Shown here: positions 16,115-25,809 of the stretch, in pieces
Layout: the number at the start of each line of letters is the position of its first letter
Numbering within the stretch: position 1 is the stretch's first letter
Assembly (NCBI RefSeq): GCF_022429565.1
Contig: NZ_CP092487.1
Coordinates: 3,676,001 to 3,740,000 of the forward strand
DNA from: Lutibacter sp. A64
Lineage (GTDB): Bacteria; Bacteroidota; Bacteroidia; Flavobacteriales; Flavobacteriaceae
Direction of reading: 5' to 3'
Length of the DNA: 64,000 bases
Made by a program: the position numbers and the translations under genes
The notes under the pieces: model-generated
What the model was told of the DNA's origin: nothing
Database searches by the model: none
What the model saw: only the letters and a program-made list of their open reading frames with translations

Positions 16115-18331
16115 TTAATCTCTAGATCTTGGTTTTCTATCATCTCTGCGGTTATCTCTACCACGATTATCTCTGCCTCGATTATTATCTCTTGGAGGTC
16201 TTTCTACAAAACCTTCTGGTTTAGGTAAAATAGCTTTTCTAGATACTTTTTCTTTACGAGTTTTAGGATCTTTACCAAAGTATTTTACATCAAAAACATC
16301 ACCCATATTAACAACATCTGTTACATTATTTGTACGTTCCCAAGCAAGTTCAGAAATGTGCAATAAAACTTCGTTTCCTGGAGCTTCTGTATATTCTACA
16401 ACTGCACCAAAATCTAACATTTTAATTACTTTAACTTCATAAATACTTCCTACTTCAGGTTTAAATAATAAAGAGTCTATTTTAGCTAAAACACTATCAA
16501 TACCATCTTGGTTAGTTCCTAAAATTTCAACAATACCTTCTTCAGTTACAGGATCTTCGTTAATAACAATAGTACAACCTGTTTCTTTTTGCATTTCTTG
16601 AATTACTTTTCCACCTGGACCAATTAAAGCTCCAATAAATTCGTTAGGAATAACTCTAGAAACCATTTTAGGAGAATGTGGTTTTACATCTTCATTTGGT
16701 TGTGCAATTGTATCAGTAATTTTTCCTAAAATATGTAAACGACCTTCACGAGCTTGTTTTAGTGCTTTTACTAAAATTTCGTAAGATAATCCTTTAATTT
16801 TAATATCCATTTGGCAAGCTGTAATACCATCTTCAGTACCAGTAACTTTAAAGTCCATATCACCTAAATGATCTTCATCACCTAAAATATCACTTAATAC
16901 AGCATATTTATCACCATCAGAAATTAATCCCATTGCAATACCAGAAACAGGTTTCTTCATTTTAACACCTGCATCCATTAATGCCATTGTACCAGCACAA
17001 ACAGTTGCCATTGAAGAAGAACCGTTAGATTCTAATATTTCTGAAACAACTCTTACAGTGTAAGGGCAATCTTCAGGAATCATTCCTTTTAAAGCACGTT
17101 GAGCTAAGTTTCCGTGTCCTACTTCTCTACGTGAAGTACCTCTTAAAGGTCTAGCTTCACCAGTTGAGAAAGGAGGGAAGTTATAGTGTAAATAAAAACG
17201 TTCTTCCCCTTCGTATGTTGGTGAGTCTAATACATTTGCATCTCTAGAAGTACCTAAAGTAACTGTTGCTAATGCTTGAGTTTCACCACGAGTAAAAATT
17301 GAAGAACCGTGTGCTGATGGTAAATAGTCTATTTCACACCAGATAGGGCGAATTTCTGTAGTTTTTCTTCCATCTAAACGTAAACCTTCTTCAAGAGTTA
17401 AGTTTCTAATAGCACTTTTTTCAGCTTTACTGTAATATTTAGAAATTAAGTCTCCTTTTTCAGCCAATTCTTCTTCTGAAAATGTAGCTTTAAAAGCTTC
17501 TTTTATTTCTGCAAATGCAGCACTACGTTCGTGTTTTGAACTTCCTGCTTTTGCTATATCGTATACTTTTTGGTATGAAAAATCATGCGCTAGTTTTTCT
17601 AATTTTTCGTCATTTACTGCTTTTTCATACGTACGTGTTTCTTTTTTTCCAAATGATTCTGCTAATGCAGTTTGTGCAGCACATTGAATTTTAATTGCTT
17701 CGTGTGCAAACTTAATAGCATCTGCCATTTCTTCTTCGCTACATTCATTCATTTCACCTTCAACCATCATTACAGAATCTTCAGAAGCACCAACCATCAT
17801 ATCAATATCAGCTTCAGCTAATTGAATTCTACTAGGGTTGATTACGAATTCTCCGTTAATTCTAGCTACTCTTACTTCAGAAATTGGTGTTTCAAAAGGA
17901 ATATCACTTAACTGAATTGCAGCTGATGCGGCTAAACCAGCTAATGCATCTGGCATAACAGTATCGTCATGAGACATTAATTGTATCATAACTTGTGTTT
18001 CTGCGTGATAATCTTTAGGGAATAATGGACGTAATACACGGTCAACTAAACGCATTGTTAATATTTCGCTATCACTTGGTCTAGCTTCTCTTTTAAAGAA
18101 ACCTCCAGGGTATTTACCTGCAGCAGCATATTTTTCTCTATAATCTACAGTTAATGGCAAGAAATCTACAGCGCTTGCATCGTAATTAGATACAACTGTA
18201 CCTAATAACATGGTGTTTCCCATTTTAACAACAACAGAACCATGGGCTTGTTTTGCTAATTTTCCGGTTTCGATTGTGATGGTTCTTCCATCTCCTAAAT
18301 CAATAGTTTGTGTATGTACCTTCGGTATCAT
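16115..18331 (-). CDS. pnp: Polyribonucleotide nucleotidyltransferase (PNPase)
   Basis: 738 residues. Phosphorolytic 3'-5' exoribonuclease of mRNA decay, a cytoplasmic trimer. Two RNase PH-like domains (about 10-225 and 310-545, with [21 protein letters not shown] and [20 protein letters not shown] as signatures), an all-helical linker, a KH domain ([15 protein letters not shown], near 573) and an S1 domain ([19 protein letters not shown], near 633). The C-terminus is an Arg/Asp/Asn-rich tail of about 25 residues, probably disordered and RNA-binding. It follows rpsO, the classical rpsO-pnp order, though a terminator stands between them; some transcription probably reads through. Confidence 0.98.
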   Translation of the reverse strand: MIPKVHTQTIDLGDGRTITIETGKLAKQAHGSVVVKMGNTMLLGTVVSNYDASAVDFLPLTVDYREKYAAAGKYPGGFFKREARPSDSEILTMRLVDRVLRPLFPKDYHAETQVMIQLMSHDDTVMPDALAGLAASAAIQLSDIPFETPISEVRVARINGEFVINPSRIQLAEADIDMMVGASEDSVMMVEGEMNECSEEEMADAIKFAHEAIKIQCAAQTALAESFGKKETRTYEKAVNDEKLEKLAHDFSYQKVYDIAKAGSSKHERSAAFAEIKEAFKATFSEEELAEKGDLISKYYSKAEKSAIRNLTLEEGLRLDGRKTTEIRPIWCEIDYLPSAHGSSIFTRGETQALATVTLGTSRDANVLDSPTYEGEERFYLHYNFPPFSTGEARPLRGTSRREVGHGNLAQRALKGMIPEDCPYTVRVVSEILESNGSSSMATVCAGTMALMDAGVKMKKPVSGIAMGLISDGDKYAVLSDILGDEDHLGDMDFKVTGTEDGITACQMDIKIKGLSYEILVKALKQAREGRLHILGKITDTIAQPNEDVKPHSPKMVSRVIPNEFIGALIGPGGKVIQEMQKETGCTIVINEDPVTEEGIVEILGTNQDGIDSVLAKIDSLLFKPEVGSIYEVKVIKMLDFGAVVEYTEAPGNEVLLHISELAWERTNNVTDVVNMGDVFDVKYFGKDPKTRKEKVSRKAILPKPEGFVERPPRDNNRGRDNRGRDNRRDDRKPRSRD

Positions 18332-18427
18332 AAATAATTTTTTAAATTTTAATTAAACAATTGGTCGTTGTGTTGTGTTTCCCAATGAAAAGTTTAATTT
18401 AAGCTTTCTTTGAATAAGAATGTTAAA

Positions 18428-18459
18428 AAAAAAGAGGCAATAATTTTGCCTCTTTTTTT
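18428..18459 (-). terminator. Rho-independent terminator of rpsO
   Basis: AAAAAAGAGGCAA (18428-18440) pairs with TTGCCTCTTTTTT (18446-18458), loop of 5 bases, with A and T runs on both sides. It lies just after the rpsO stop on the minus strand and partly separates rpsO from pnp. Confidence 0.85.
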
Positions 18460-18466
18460 GTCGAAA

Positions 18467-18736
18467 TTATTTTCTTATTCCTAATTCTTTAATTATCTCA
18501 CGATATCTTACAATATCAGTTTTAATTAGATAATCAAGTAAATTTCTTCTTTTACCTACTAATTTTACTAATGAGCGCTCAGTATTATAATCTTTACGAT
18601 TTCTTTTCAAGTGTTCAGTTAAATGGTTAATTCTATAAGTAAATAAGGCAATTTGACCTTCTGAAGAACCAGTATCTGTTGCTGATTCGTTGTGTTTTGC
18701 GAAAATTTCCGCTTTTTTCTCTTTTGTTAAGTACAT
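18467..18736 (-). CDS. rpsO: 30S ribosomal protein S15
   Basis: 89 residues, the exact family size. Binds the central domain of 16S rRNA early in 30S assembly. Family motifs seen: DTGSSEGQIALFTYRINHLT (21-40) and HLKRNRKDYNTERSLVKLVGKRRNLLDYL (42-70). The gene stands upstream of pnp, as in many bacteria, and has its own -7 box upstream. Confidence 0.98.
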   Translation of the reverse strand: MYLTKEKKAEIFAKHNESATDTGSSEGQIALFTYRINHLTEHLKRNRKDYNTERSLVKLVGKRRNLLDYLIKTDIVRYREIIKELGIRK

Positions 18737-18799
18737 GCTAACATTAATTTTATTAATAATTTTTATGTATTAATACTGCACTATGCAGTTAATAGTTTG

Positions 18800-18807
18800 C
18801 AAAGGTA
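18800..18807 (-). promoter_or_regulatory. -7 promoter box of rpsO (TACCTTTG)
   Basis: The minus strand reads TACCTTTG, matching TAnnTTTG, about 64 bases before the rpsO ATG. The leader could carry the S15 autoregulatory site known in other bacteria, but I see no clear copy of it. Confidence 0.5.
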
Positions 18808-18863
18808 CTATTATTATTTTGAATATTAATTGTTTGAATAAAATTAATTAATATTTAAAGTAA

Positions 18864-19724
18864 CTATTTTCTAATAGGTAAATTTTCTACTAGGTCTATA
18901 TAAAGATTAATTTGTTGTTTTAAATTTTTACGTTCAATAATTTTATCTAGAAACCCATGTTCTAGTACAAATTCAGATCTTTGAAATCCTGGGGGTAGGT
19001 CTTTTCCTGTAGTATCTTTAACCACTCTAGGTCCAGCAAATGCAACTAAAGCATTTGGTTCAGCAAAGTTTACATCGCCTAACATAGCATAAGATGCGGT
19101 TGTTCCTCCTGTTGTTGGGTCTGTGCATAATGAAATGTATGGAATGCGAGCTTCTGCAAGTTGTGCAATTTTGGCAGATGTTTTTACCAATTGCATTAAC
19201 GAGTATGATGCTTCCATCATTCTAGCTCCTCCAGATTTAGAAATCATTAAAAAAGGAACTTTGTTTTTTATTGAATAATCAATTGCGCGAGAAATTTTTT
19301 CTCCAACAACACTACCCATTGAACCACCTATAAAAGCGAAATCCATTGCGGCAATTACTAAGTCTTTACCTAAAGATTTTCCAACAGCTGTTCTAATAGC
19401 ATCTTTAAGTTTTGTTTTTTCGTAAGCTTGTTTTAAGCGTTCTGTATATTTTTTGGTGTCAGTAAATTTTAATGGATCTTTAGAAACCATATTTTTGTCG
19501 AACTCTTTGAATTTATTATCATCAAAAAGAATTTCAAAATATTCTGCGCTTCCAACTCTTACGTGGTACCCATCTTCTGGACTCACATAATAATTTTCTT
19601 TTAATTCATCGGTATCAACAACTTTACCACTAGGCGTTTTGTACCATAATCCTTTTGGTACATCTTTCTTATCTTCCGTTGCTGTTTGAATTCCCTTATC
19701 TTTTCTTTTAAACCAAGATGACAT
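18864..19724 (-). CDS. accD: Acetyl-CoA carboxylase carboxyltransferase subunit beta, without zinc ribbon cysteines
   Basis: 286 residues. With AccA it transfers the carboxyl group from carboxybiotin to acetyl-CoA, the first step of fatty acid synthesis. Crotonase-fold motifs are clear: [52 protein letters not shown] and FAGPRVV. The N-terminal region that carries a four-cysteine zinc ribbon in E. coli aligns as GLWYKTPSG...[10 protein letters not shown], with all four Cys positions lost. The only Cys is in LCTDP. The rest of that fold (W, H and R positions) is kept, so the domain is present but probably metal-free. Transcribed alone after fbaA. Confidence 0.96.
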   Translation of the reverse strand: MSSWFKRKDKGIQTATEDKKDVPKGLWYKTPSGKVVDTDELKENYYVSPEDGYHVRVGSAEYFEILFDDNKFKEFDKNMVSKDPLKFTDTKKYTERLKQAYEKTKLKDAIRTAVGKSLGKDLVIAAMDFAFIGGSMGSVVGEKISRAIDYSIKNKVPFLMISKSGGARMMEASYSLMQLVKTSAKIAQLAEARIPYISLCTDPTTGGTTASYAMLGDVNFAEPNALVAFAGPRVVKDTTGKDLPPGFQRSEFVLEHGFLDKIIERKNLKQQINLYIDLVENLPIRK

Positions 19725-19775
19725 AGTTATATTGTTTTATGTTGAGAAATAGTGCTGCAAATTACTAAAAAAAAA

Positions 19776-19807
19776 CAAAGAGAACATATTTTTATATGTT
19801 CTCTTTG
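19776..19807 (-). terminator. Rho-independent terminator of fbaA
   Basis: 14-bp stem CAAAGAGAACATAT (19776-19789) with ATATGTTCTCTTTG (19794-19807), loop of 4, preceded by an A run that is the T tract on the minus strand. It separates fbaA from accD. Confidence 0.88.
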
Positions 19808-19832
19808 AATATTTAAAGTGTTAACCTAGATT

Positions 19833-20900
19833 TTATAAGGTATCTATACAGTTTAAATCTTTAAAAGCTTGTTTTAAACGTGTTTTAAAAGTTTCTTCAC
19901 CTTTACGTAACCAACCACGAGGATCGTAGTATTTTTTGTTAGGTTTATCAGCTCCATCAGGATTTCCTATTTGTGTTCTTAAATAGTCGATTTTATCATT
20001 CATATAATCTCTAATTCCTTCAGTAAAAGCAAATTGAAGATCTGTGTCGATATTCATTTTAACAACACCATATCCAATAGCTTCTCTAATTTCTTCTAAT
20101 GAAGAACCAGAACCTCCGTGGAATACAAAATCTACAGGGTTAGGTTGTGTTCCATTTTTCTTTTCGATATATTTTTGAGAATTATCTAAGATTTTTGGTG
20201 TTAATTTTACGTTTCCTGGTTTGTATACACCGTGAACATTTCCAAATGAAGCAGCAATTGTAAAGTTGTTACTTACTTTTTTAAGTTCATCATAAGCGTA
20301 TGCAACTTCTTCAGGTTGTGTATATAATTTTGATGCATCAACATCAGAGTTATCTACACCGTCTTCTTCACCACCTGTAATACCTAATTCAATTTCTAAG
20401 GTCATTCCCATTTTAGCCATACGTGCTAAGTAGGTTTTACAAATTTCAATGTTTTCTTCGATTGGTTCTTCAGATAAATCAATCATATGAGAACTAAATA
20501 ATGGTTTACCAGTTTCTTTAAAAAATTGTTCACCTGCATCTAATAATCCATCAATCCAAGGTAATAATTTTTTAGCACAGTGGTCTGTGTGTAAAATTAC
20601 TGGCACTCCATAGGCTTCTGCTAATGTGTGTATGTGTTTTGCTCCTGCAATACCACCAGCAATAGCTGATTTTTGATTTTCATTAGATAATCCTTTACCT
20701 GCATTAAATTGTGCTCCTCCGTTAGAGAATTGAATAATTACAGGAGAATTTAATTCTTTTGCAGTTTCTAAAACACTGTTAATTGTGTTAGATCCTGTAA
20801 CATTTACAGCTGGTAATGCGAATTTTTTTGATTTTGCTAATTTAAAAATCTCTTGCACTTCGCTTCCTGTTGCAACTCCGGGTTTAATTGTATGACTCAT
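19833..20900 (-). CDS. fbaA: Class II fructose-bisphosphate aldolase
   Basis: 355 residues. Cleaves fructose 1,6-bisphosphate to dihydroxyacetone phosphate and glyceraldehyde 3-phosphate in glycolysis and the reverse in gluconeogenesis; zinc dependent. Motifs: VILHTDHCAKKLLPW (zinc ligand His and catalytic Asp region), ELGITGGEEDGVDN (about 172-185), NVHGVYKPG (zinc His) and VFHGGSGSS (zinc His and phosphate loop). The length and the E-E-D-G-V insert place it in the long E. coli FbaA subgroup. Monocistronic between tamL and accD. Confidence 0.98.
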   Translation of the reverse strand: MSHTIKPGVATGSEVQEIFKLAKSKKFALPAVNVTGSNTINSVLETAKELNSPVIIQFSNGGAQFNAGKGLSNENQKSAIAGGIAGAKHIHTLAEAYGVPVILHTDHCAKKLLPWIDGLLDAGEQFFKETGKPLFSSHMIDLSEEPIEENIEICKTYLARMAKMGMTLEIELGITGGEEDGVDNSDVDASKLYTQPEEVAYAYDELKKVSNNFTIAASFGNVHGVYKPGNVKLTPKILDNSQKYIEKKNGTQPNPVDFVFHGGSGSSLEEIREAIGYGVVKMNIDTDLQFAFTEGIRDYMNDKIDYLRTQIGNPDGADKPNKKYYDPRGWLRKGEETFKTRLKQAFKDLNCIDTL

Positions 20901-20940
20901 AATAATATAGTTATATTAATTGTGTTTAATTTGATTATAA

Positions 20941-20948
20941 CAAAATTA
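20941..20948 (-). promoter_or_regulatory. -7 promoter box of fbaA (TAATTTTG)
   Basis: The minus strand reads TAATTTTG, matching TAnnTTTG, 40 bases before the fbaA ATG. Confidence 0.5.
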
Positions 20949-21011
20949 AGGATTTCTACCTATTAAATAGGCTTAGAACTGAAAAAAAACGAAAACGAAA
21001 TAGTTTTTTTG

Positions 21012-23483
21012 TTAAAATGGGTAGCTAATTCCAAAATTATAGACATTGTTTTTAAAATTATAATTTTGAAACCATTTATTGCCAGTTGTATTGTATGGTT
21101 CGTATGTTTTAAAGCCTAAATCTAAACGTAATAAAATAAAGCTTAAATCGTATCTAATTCCAAATCCAGAACCTATTGCAATATCTTTTAAAGAGTTAAA
21201 ATCATTGAATTTTGCATCTGCTTCAGTTAAATCAGAATCTGTAATATCCCAAATATTACCTGCATCTATAAATAATGCTCCTTTTATACTATTAATTATT
21301 TTAAATCGGTATTCTAAACTGCTAATAAATTTTAAATTTCCAATATTGTATTCCAATCCGGTTTTAGTAGATCCAGGACCTAAATCGTAAATTTTCCAAG
21401 CTCTTAGATCGTTTGGGCCTCCAATAAAATAACTTCTACTAAATGGTATGGAGTTAGAATTGTTATAGGGTAGGGCAACGCCTAAAAAACTTCTAAAAGC
21501 AATTACGTTCTCTAAGGATATATTCCAGAATTTTTTATACTCTAAATCTATTTTAGCATATTGTGCAATTGGAGTATTAAATAGTGTTTTTACATTGTTT
21601 TGATCTGTTTGTTTTGAAAGTTGAGTTAGTAGCGTGCCAGATGATGCTAAACGAGCTTTAAAATAGGAGAAATCGGTATCCTTATAATTTTCACTATTGT
21701 TGTAGGTAAATGTATATGCCATTGATGGTATTACTACATCTTCTGTAATAATATTATATCTAGCTTCAATGTTTTTAGCTGTTTTGTATTGTGTTTCGTT
21801 AGATGTTTCAAAAGCATCATCAATATAATTATGAATAAATGATATTGCCGAATTCTCTGTTAGTTCTACATTAGGAAAATAGGCTTCTTGTATTTCTGCT
21901 AAATCATCATATTCAGAAGTGTAAATGTCAAAATAAGATTCAATATTTAAATTCTTTATAAATTGACCATTAAGTAATTCGAAACTATGTGTTTTAGTAG
22001 TTGTAGATTTCCAAGTATAATCTATTATACCAGTAAATTTTTGTTTATCTAATCCAATGTTTTTTTGCAGACTTGTACCTAAAGTAAAAATTGTTTGTGG
22101 TTCCATACTTTTAGGTATAATTTTCTTGAAATTATACGGAAATAAAAAACGAGGTAATTCTAAATTTATATCGGCTCCAACTTCCCAAGCGTTTAATAAA
22201 TTATCATTATCAGCAGCGTCTTTAGAGTCTAAAAAAGAACCTTGTACAGAAAATCTTAATATTTCAGCTCCTTTAAAAACATTTAAATTAGAGAATGAAA
22301 TTTTTTCTGAAATACCAAAACGTCTTACGTTAGATCGCGTAAGTTCTGTACTTGTACCTATTGAGTATTTTTTTAAAGGAGATAAATAGATGGAAGCTTC
22401 TAAAAAATCATCTTCTAGTTCTGTATATTTTATATTTATAGTTTTAAAATTATTTAAACGTCTTAAATTTTTACGTGTTAATTCTCTAGTTTTATCTTTA
22501 TAAATTGTATTTGGCTCTATAAAAATACTTTCTAAAAGTAATTTTGGATTGTATTTAAGTTTTTTTTGTGACAAAAATAAATACCCATTATAATTTAAAC
22601 TGTCTTTTATAGGTTCGTCTTTTGTGTTATATGAATAGTCTGTATAAATATTTATATTTTTAATTTTTTGAACTATAAAAGGAACATTAGCAATACTATC
22701 ATTAATTATTAAGTCTATATTAGATTTGTAATTTGCAGTATCTGCTTCTATTAATATTGCATTTTTATTAAAGCGATAAATTCCAGAATTTCTATAGAGT
22801 TCATTAATTCTGTTTTGTTCTTCAAAAAAGAGGGTATACTTAAATTGTTTTCCTTTTTCTAAAAAAGATTTACCCTTGTTAGCAGTGTAAATAGAATCTA
22901 AAACTTTAGATGTTATATTTGTAGTTATAGTATCTAGTGTATAAGGTTTACCTGTGTTTATATTGTAGTTTATTACAACTTTGTTACGTTTACTTTTTAT
23001 TTCTTCAAAATCAACTTTTGCATTAAAATAACCTTCATTATAGTAATGTAACATTAGGTTATTGCTAGTTTGAGCTGCTTTTTTTTTGTCAAAAATTACT
23101 GGAGATTCACCATTATTTAAAAACCATTGATGAGATCCTTTTTTAAAATTATGCAAACCCTTAGTTTGTTTTTCTGAAAATATAGCTGTTATAAATTTTG
23201 AAGTATTTGGGTGTTCAATTTTCCATTGTTCATAATCAGTTTCAAAATTTTTATTTCCAATATTGTAAAAATGAAGTGGAAAAGGCATTCCTAAAACCAA
23301 TTGATTGGGGCGTTGTACAATATAATCTGTTATTTCTGTATCAACATTTTTTTTAGAATTTACATAAACTGAATTTTTGGTAAGCAAATATTCGTCATCC
23401 GAAACATACTTTAAAGTGTTACAAGAAGAAAAACTTAAAGTTACGCTTATTAAAATTAGTAATATTATAAAATTGTTTTTCAA
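21012..23483 (-). CDS. tamL: TamL: BamA/TamA-family outer membrane lipoprotein
   Basis: Outer membrane beta-barrel assembly-type protein, the lipoprotein form of TamA found in Bacteroidota. From the TTG at 23483 it has 823 residues, beginning MKNNFIILLILISV with lipobox FSSC. The longer ORF (TTG at 23507) starts inside the -7 box at 23505-23512 and cannot be the transcript start. Next come RPNQLVLGMPFPLHFYNIG, a signature of this family, and POTRA-like repeats (about 130-360). The C-terminal barrel has SYFIGGPNDLRAW and ends in Phe, as BamA-type barrels do. It probably works with TamB, which is not in this window. No ATG exists near the N-terminus. Confidence 0.92.
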   Translation of the reverse strand: MKNNFIILLILISVTLSFSSCNTLKYVSDDEYLLTKNSVYVNSKKNVDTEITDYIVQRPNQLVLGMPFPLHFYNIGNKNFETDYEQWKIEHPNTSKFITAIFSEKQTKGLHNFKKGSHQWFLNNGESPVIFDKKKAAQTSNNLMLHYYNEGYFNAKVDFEEIKSKRNKVVINYNINTGKPYTLDTITTNITSKVLDSIYTANKGKSFLEKGKQFKYTLFFEEQNRINELYRNSGIYRFNKNAILIEADTANYKSNIDLIINDSIANVPFIVQKIKNINIYTDYSYNTKDEPIKDSLNYNGYLFLSQKKLKYNPKLLLESIFIEPNTIYKDKTRELTRKNLRRLNNFKTINIKYTELEDDFLEASIYLSPLKKYSIGTSTELTRSNVRRFGISEKISFSNLNVFKGAEILRFSVQGSFLDSKDAADNDNLLNAWEVGADINLELPRFLFPYNFKKIIPKSMEPQTIFTLGTSLQKNIGLDKQKFTGIIDYTWKSTTTKTHSFELLNGQFIKNLNIESYFDIYTSEYDDLAEIQEAYFPNVELTENSAISFIHNYIDDAFETSNETQYKTAKNIEARYNIITEDVVIPSMAYTFTYNNSENYKDTDFSYFKARLASSGTLLTQLSKQTDQNNVKTLFNTPIAQYAKIDLEYKKFWNISLENVIAFRSFLGVALPYNNSNSIPFSRSYFIGGPNDLRAWKIYDLGPGSTKTGLEYNIGNLKFISSLEYRFKIINSIKGALFIDAGNIWDITDSDLTEADAKFNDFNSLKDIAIGSGFGIRYDLSFILLRLDLGFKTYEPYNTTGNKWFQNYNFKNNVYNFGISYPF

Positions 23484-23504
23484 AAATAAGAGTTTAAATT
23501 TGTT

Positions 23505-23512
23505 CAAATGTA
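23505..23512 (-). promoter_or_regulatory. -7 promoter box of tamL, overlapping the ORF start (TACATTTG)
   Basis: The minus strand reads TACATTTG, matching TAnnTTTG. It overlaps the first TTG of the ORF, which moves the true start to the TTG at 23483 about 15 bases after the expected transcription start. Confidence 0.55.
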
Positions 23513-23559
23513 AAACTTTTCGGAGTATTACCCAATTACTATTTTATATATAAAAATAA

Positions 23560-24288
23560 ATGAGTTTAAGTAAAAATCAACTAAAGTTAATAACGAGCTT
23601 ACGTAAAAAAAAGTACCGAGTAACAAGTAATTTATTTATTGCTGAAGGTATTAAGGTGGTAAATGAATTTTTAGAATCAGATTTTGAGTTAGAACGTTTG
23701 TTTTGTGTTGATGCATCTCATTTTAAAAATTGCGAAAATGTAACTTTAATTTCTGAAGCTGATTTAAAAAAAGCAAGTAGCTTATCAACACCAAATAATG
23801 TAATTGCAATATTTAAAATACCAGTTACTAATTTTATAGAAAATGAAGGTTTAGTGTTAGCTTTAGATGAAGTTAATGATCCAGGAAATTTAGGTACAAT
23901 TATTAGATTGTGTGATTGGTTTGGTATAGATCAACTTATTTGTTCTAAAGATACTGTTGATTGTTACAATGCAAAAGTGGTACAAGCTTCTATGGGTTCT
24001 TTAACAAGGGTTGCTGTTTTTTATACAGATTTAAAAGTTTATTTAAAAAGTACTAAAAAAGCTAAATATGCTACTTTAATGGATGGCGAAAACGTGTATA
24101 AAACTACTTTACCTAAAGAAGCTGTTTTAGTTATGGGAAATGAAGCAAATGGAATTAGTACACCTATTTTAAATTTATTAGATAATGCTATTTCAATACC
24201 TAGATTTGGAAATTTACAACAAACAGAAAGTTTAAATGTTGCCACTGCAACAGCTATTTTATTAAGCGAATTTAAAAGAACTAATTAA
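23560..24288 (+). CDS. SpoU/TrmH family RNA 2'-O-methyltransferase
   Basis: 242 residues. Methylates a ribose 2'-OH in rRNA or tRNA with S-adenosylmethionine; the target is not clear from sequence. An N-terminal RNA-binding domain (KNQLKLITSLRKKKYR...LFIAEGIKVVNEFL, about 5-35) is followed by the knotted SPOUT domain: motif 1 EVNDPGNLGTIIRLCDWFG (about 104-122), motif 2 VLVMGNEANGIS (about 192-203) and motif 3 SLNVATATAILLSE (about 224-237). Its stop codon shares a TTAA palindrome with the stop of the convergent porT gene. Confidence 0.93.
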   Translation: MSLSKNQLKLITSLRKKKYRVTSNLFIAEGIKVVNEFLESDFELERLFCVDASHFKNCENVTLISEADLKKASSLSTPNNVIAIFKIPVTNFIENEGLVLALDEVNDPGNLGTIIRLCDWFGIDQLICSKDTVDCYNAKVVQASMGSLTRVAVFYTDLKVYLKSTKKAKYATLMDGENVYKTTLPKEAVLVMGNEANGISTPILNLLDNAISIPRFGNLQQTESLNVATATAILLSEFKRTN

Positions 24289-24986
24289 TGAAATGCCAAT
24301 TTTAAAAACACACCTCTTGTTCCAAAATAATCTACATTTCCAGTCCATGGGCTATAGCCATTAGATTCATTATCTCTAACAAGTTCATCATTTATGGCGA
24401 AAACACCTCTAATTGATGGTGAAAAAATAAAATAAGGAAGGTAAAAATCTACACCAAAACCAATTTCATAAGTAAAATTATGTTTTTTCATTCTAAATTC
24501 AGTATCAAAATTATCAGCTGGATTGTCTTCATTACTAGAAAAATTATAATCGTACGAAACTCCTCCAATTAAATAAGGTCGAATATTGTACAGTCTGTCT
24601 GTACTCAGTTTTACAAGTAATGGAATTCTTAAGTACGTAGCATTTACATCTCTAATACTATCTTGAGGGGTAATTAAAGTTTGATTTCTAAAATGCAAGG
24701 TTTTAGTATTGCTAGAAAGTCCAGGTTCTAATCTAAGGTTAATGTTTTTATGCAGCCTTAAATCTCCAATTAATCCAACATTAAATCCTGTGGAAGGTTT
24801 TGAAGTAATAAAAGTATCTTCGTTTAAGTATGAAATTTTAAAATCTTTTTGATTCAGACCTAAATAGAATCCCCAAAAAATGGTTTGTTTATCCCAGTTT
24901 TGTTTGTAGATAACTTTATCTTTTTTTTGAGCATATAAAGAAGTAATACCAAAAATAAAAATAAATATCAGAGCCGTTTTTTTCAT
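24285..24986 (-). CDS. porT: PorT/SprT-like outer membrane protein of type IX secretion
   Basis: 233 residues with a signal peptide (1-19, ending SLYAQ) and alternating beta strands of an eight-stranded barrel. The start KDKVIYKQNWDKQTIFWGFYLGLNQKDFK is characteristic of the PorT/SprT family, needed for type IX protein secretion and gliding in Bacteroidota. The position next to ubiE is also usual for this gene in flavobacteria. It presumably shares transcription with nifU and ubiE upstream, although a 91-base gap precedes it. Its stop overlaps the convergent methyltransferase by 4 bases. Confidence 0.85.
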   Translation of the reverse strand: MKKTALIFIFIFGITSLYAQKKDKVIYKQNWDKQTIFWGFYLGLNQKDFKISYLNEDTFITSKPSTGFNVGLIGDLRLHKNINLRLEPGLSSNTKTLHFRNQTLITPQDSIRDVNATYLRIPLLVKLSTDRLYNIRPYLIGGVSYDYNFSSNEDNPADNFDTEFRMKKHNFTYEIGFGVDFYLPYFIFSPSIRGVFAINDELVRDNESNGYSPWTGNVDYFGTRGVFLKLAFH

Positions 24987-25077
24987 GTGTCTATCTTATT
25001 GTTTTAGAGGTTACATGCTGTTTGCTATTAGTCATTTCGTTAGAAGATAAACTTTTTAAGCATGCTCGTTTCATAAA

Positions 25078-25806
25078 CTATTTCTTTGCTATATAAATTG
25101 AAGCCACTCCAAATGTTTGTGGTTTGTTTTCAATATCTATAAACCCAATTTTATCTAAAATATTGTTGAAAGCTTTTCCGTAAGGAAAAGCAGCTGCAGA
25201 ATCAGATAAGTATTTGTATGCTGTTTTATCTTTTGAAAATAGTTTTCCTATAAGAGGTAATATGTATTTTGCGTATATTTTATAGCCTTGTTTGTAAGGT
25301 GTTTTGGTTGGAATAGAGGTTTCTAAAACAACAAAAGTCCCGTTTGGTTTTAAAACACGGTAAATTTCAGATAGACCTTTTTCTAAATTCTCAAAATTAC
25401 GAACTCCAAAAGCAACGGTAATTGCATCAAAATAATCGGTTTCAAAAGGAATATTCTCAGAATCTCCAAAAACCATTTCAATTTGATTGTTTAGCTCTAA
25501 TTTCTCAATTTTTTTACGCCCAACATTTAACATGCCTTCAGAAATATCTAAACCAATTATTTTAGAAGCACTTGTTTCGGCTAAATTAATTGCTAAATCA
25601 CCAGTTCCAGTTGCTATATCTAATATTTTATCCGGATTAGTAGCTCCAATTATTTTAACAACTTTTTTACGCCATTTAATATCGATTCCAAAAGAAATAA
25701 CTCGGTTTAAACCATCATATTCATTAGAAATGGTGTCAAACATTTGAGCAACTTGTTCCTTTTTACCTAAGTCGGAATCTTTGTAAGGATTAATTTTATT
25801 TGCCAT
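25078..25806 (-). CDS. ubiE: Demethylmenaquinone/2-polyprenyl-benzoquinol methyltransferase UbiE/MenG
   Basis: 242 residues. SAM-dependent C-methyltransferase of the last step of menaquinone synthesis (Bacteroidota normally use menaquinone, so MenG is the likely role). Motifs: [25 protein letters not shown] (22-46 region), the SAM loop [12 protein letters not shown] (about 62-73), GLDISEGML (about 84-92) and [14 protein letters not shown] (about 129-142). It begins 3 bases after the Nfu gene stop, in one minus-strand operon leading to porT. Confidence 0.97.
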   Translation of the reverse strand: MANKINPYKDSDLGKKEQVAQMFDTISNEYDGLNRVISFGIDIKWRKKVVKIIGATNPDKILDIATGTGDLAINLAETSASKIIGLDISEGMLNVGRKKIEKLELNNQIEMVFGDSENIPFETDYFDAITVAFGVRNFENLEKGLSEIYRVLKPNGTFVVLETSIPTKTPYKQGYKIYAKYILPLIGKLFSKDKTAYKYLSDSAAAFPYGKAFNNILDKIGFIDIENKPQTFGVASIYIAKK

Positions 25807-25809
25807 TGG

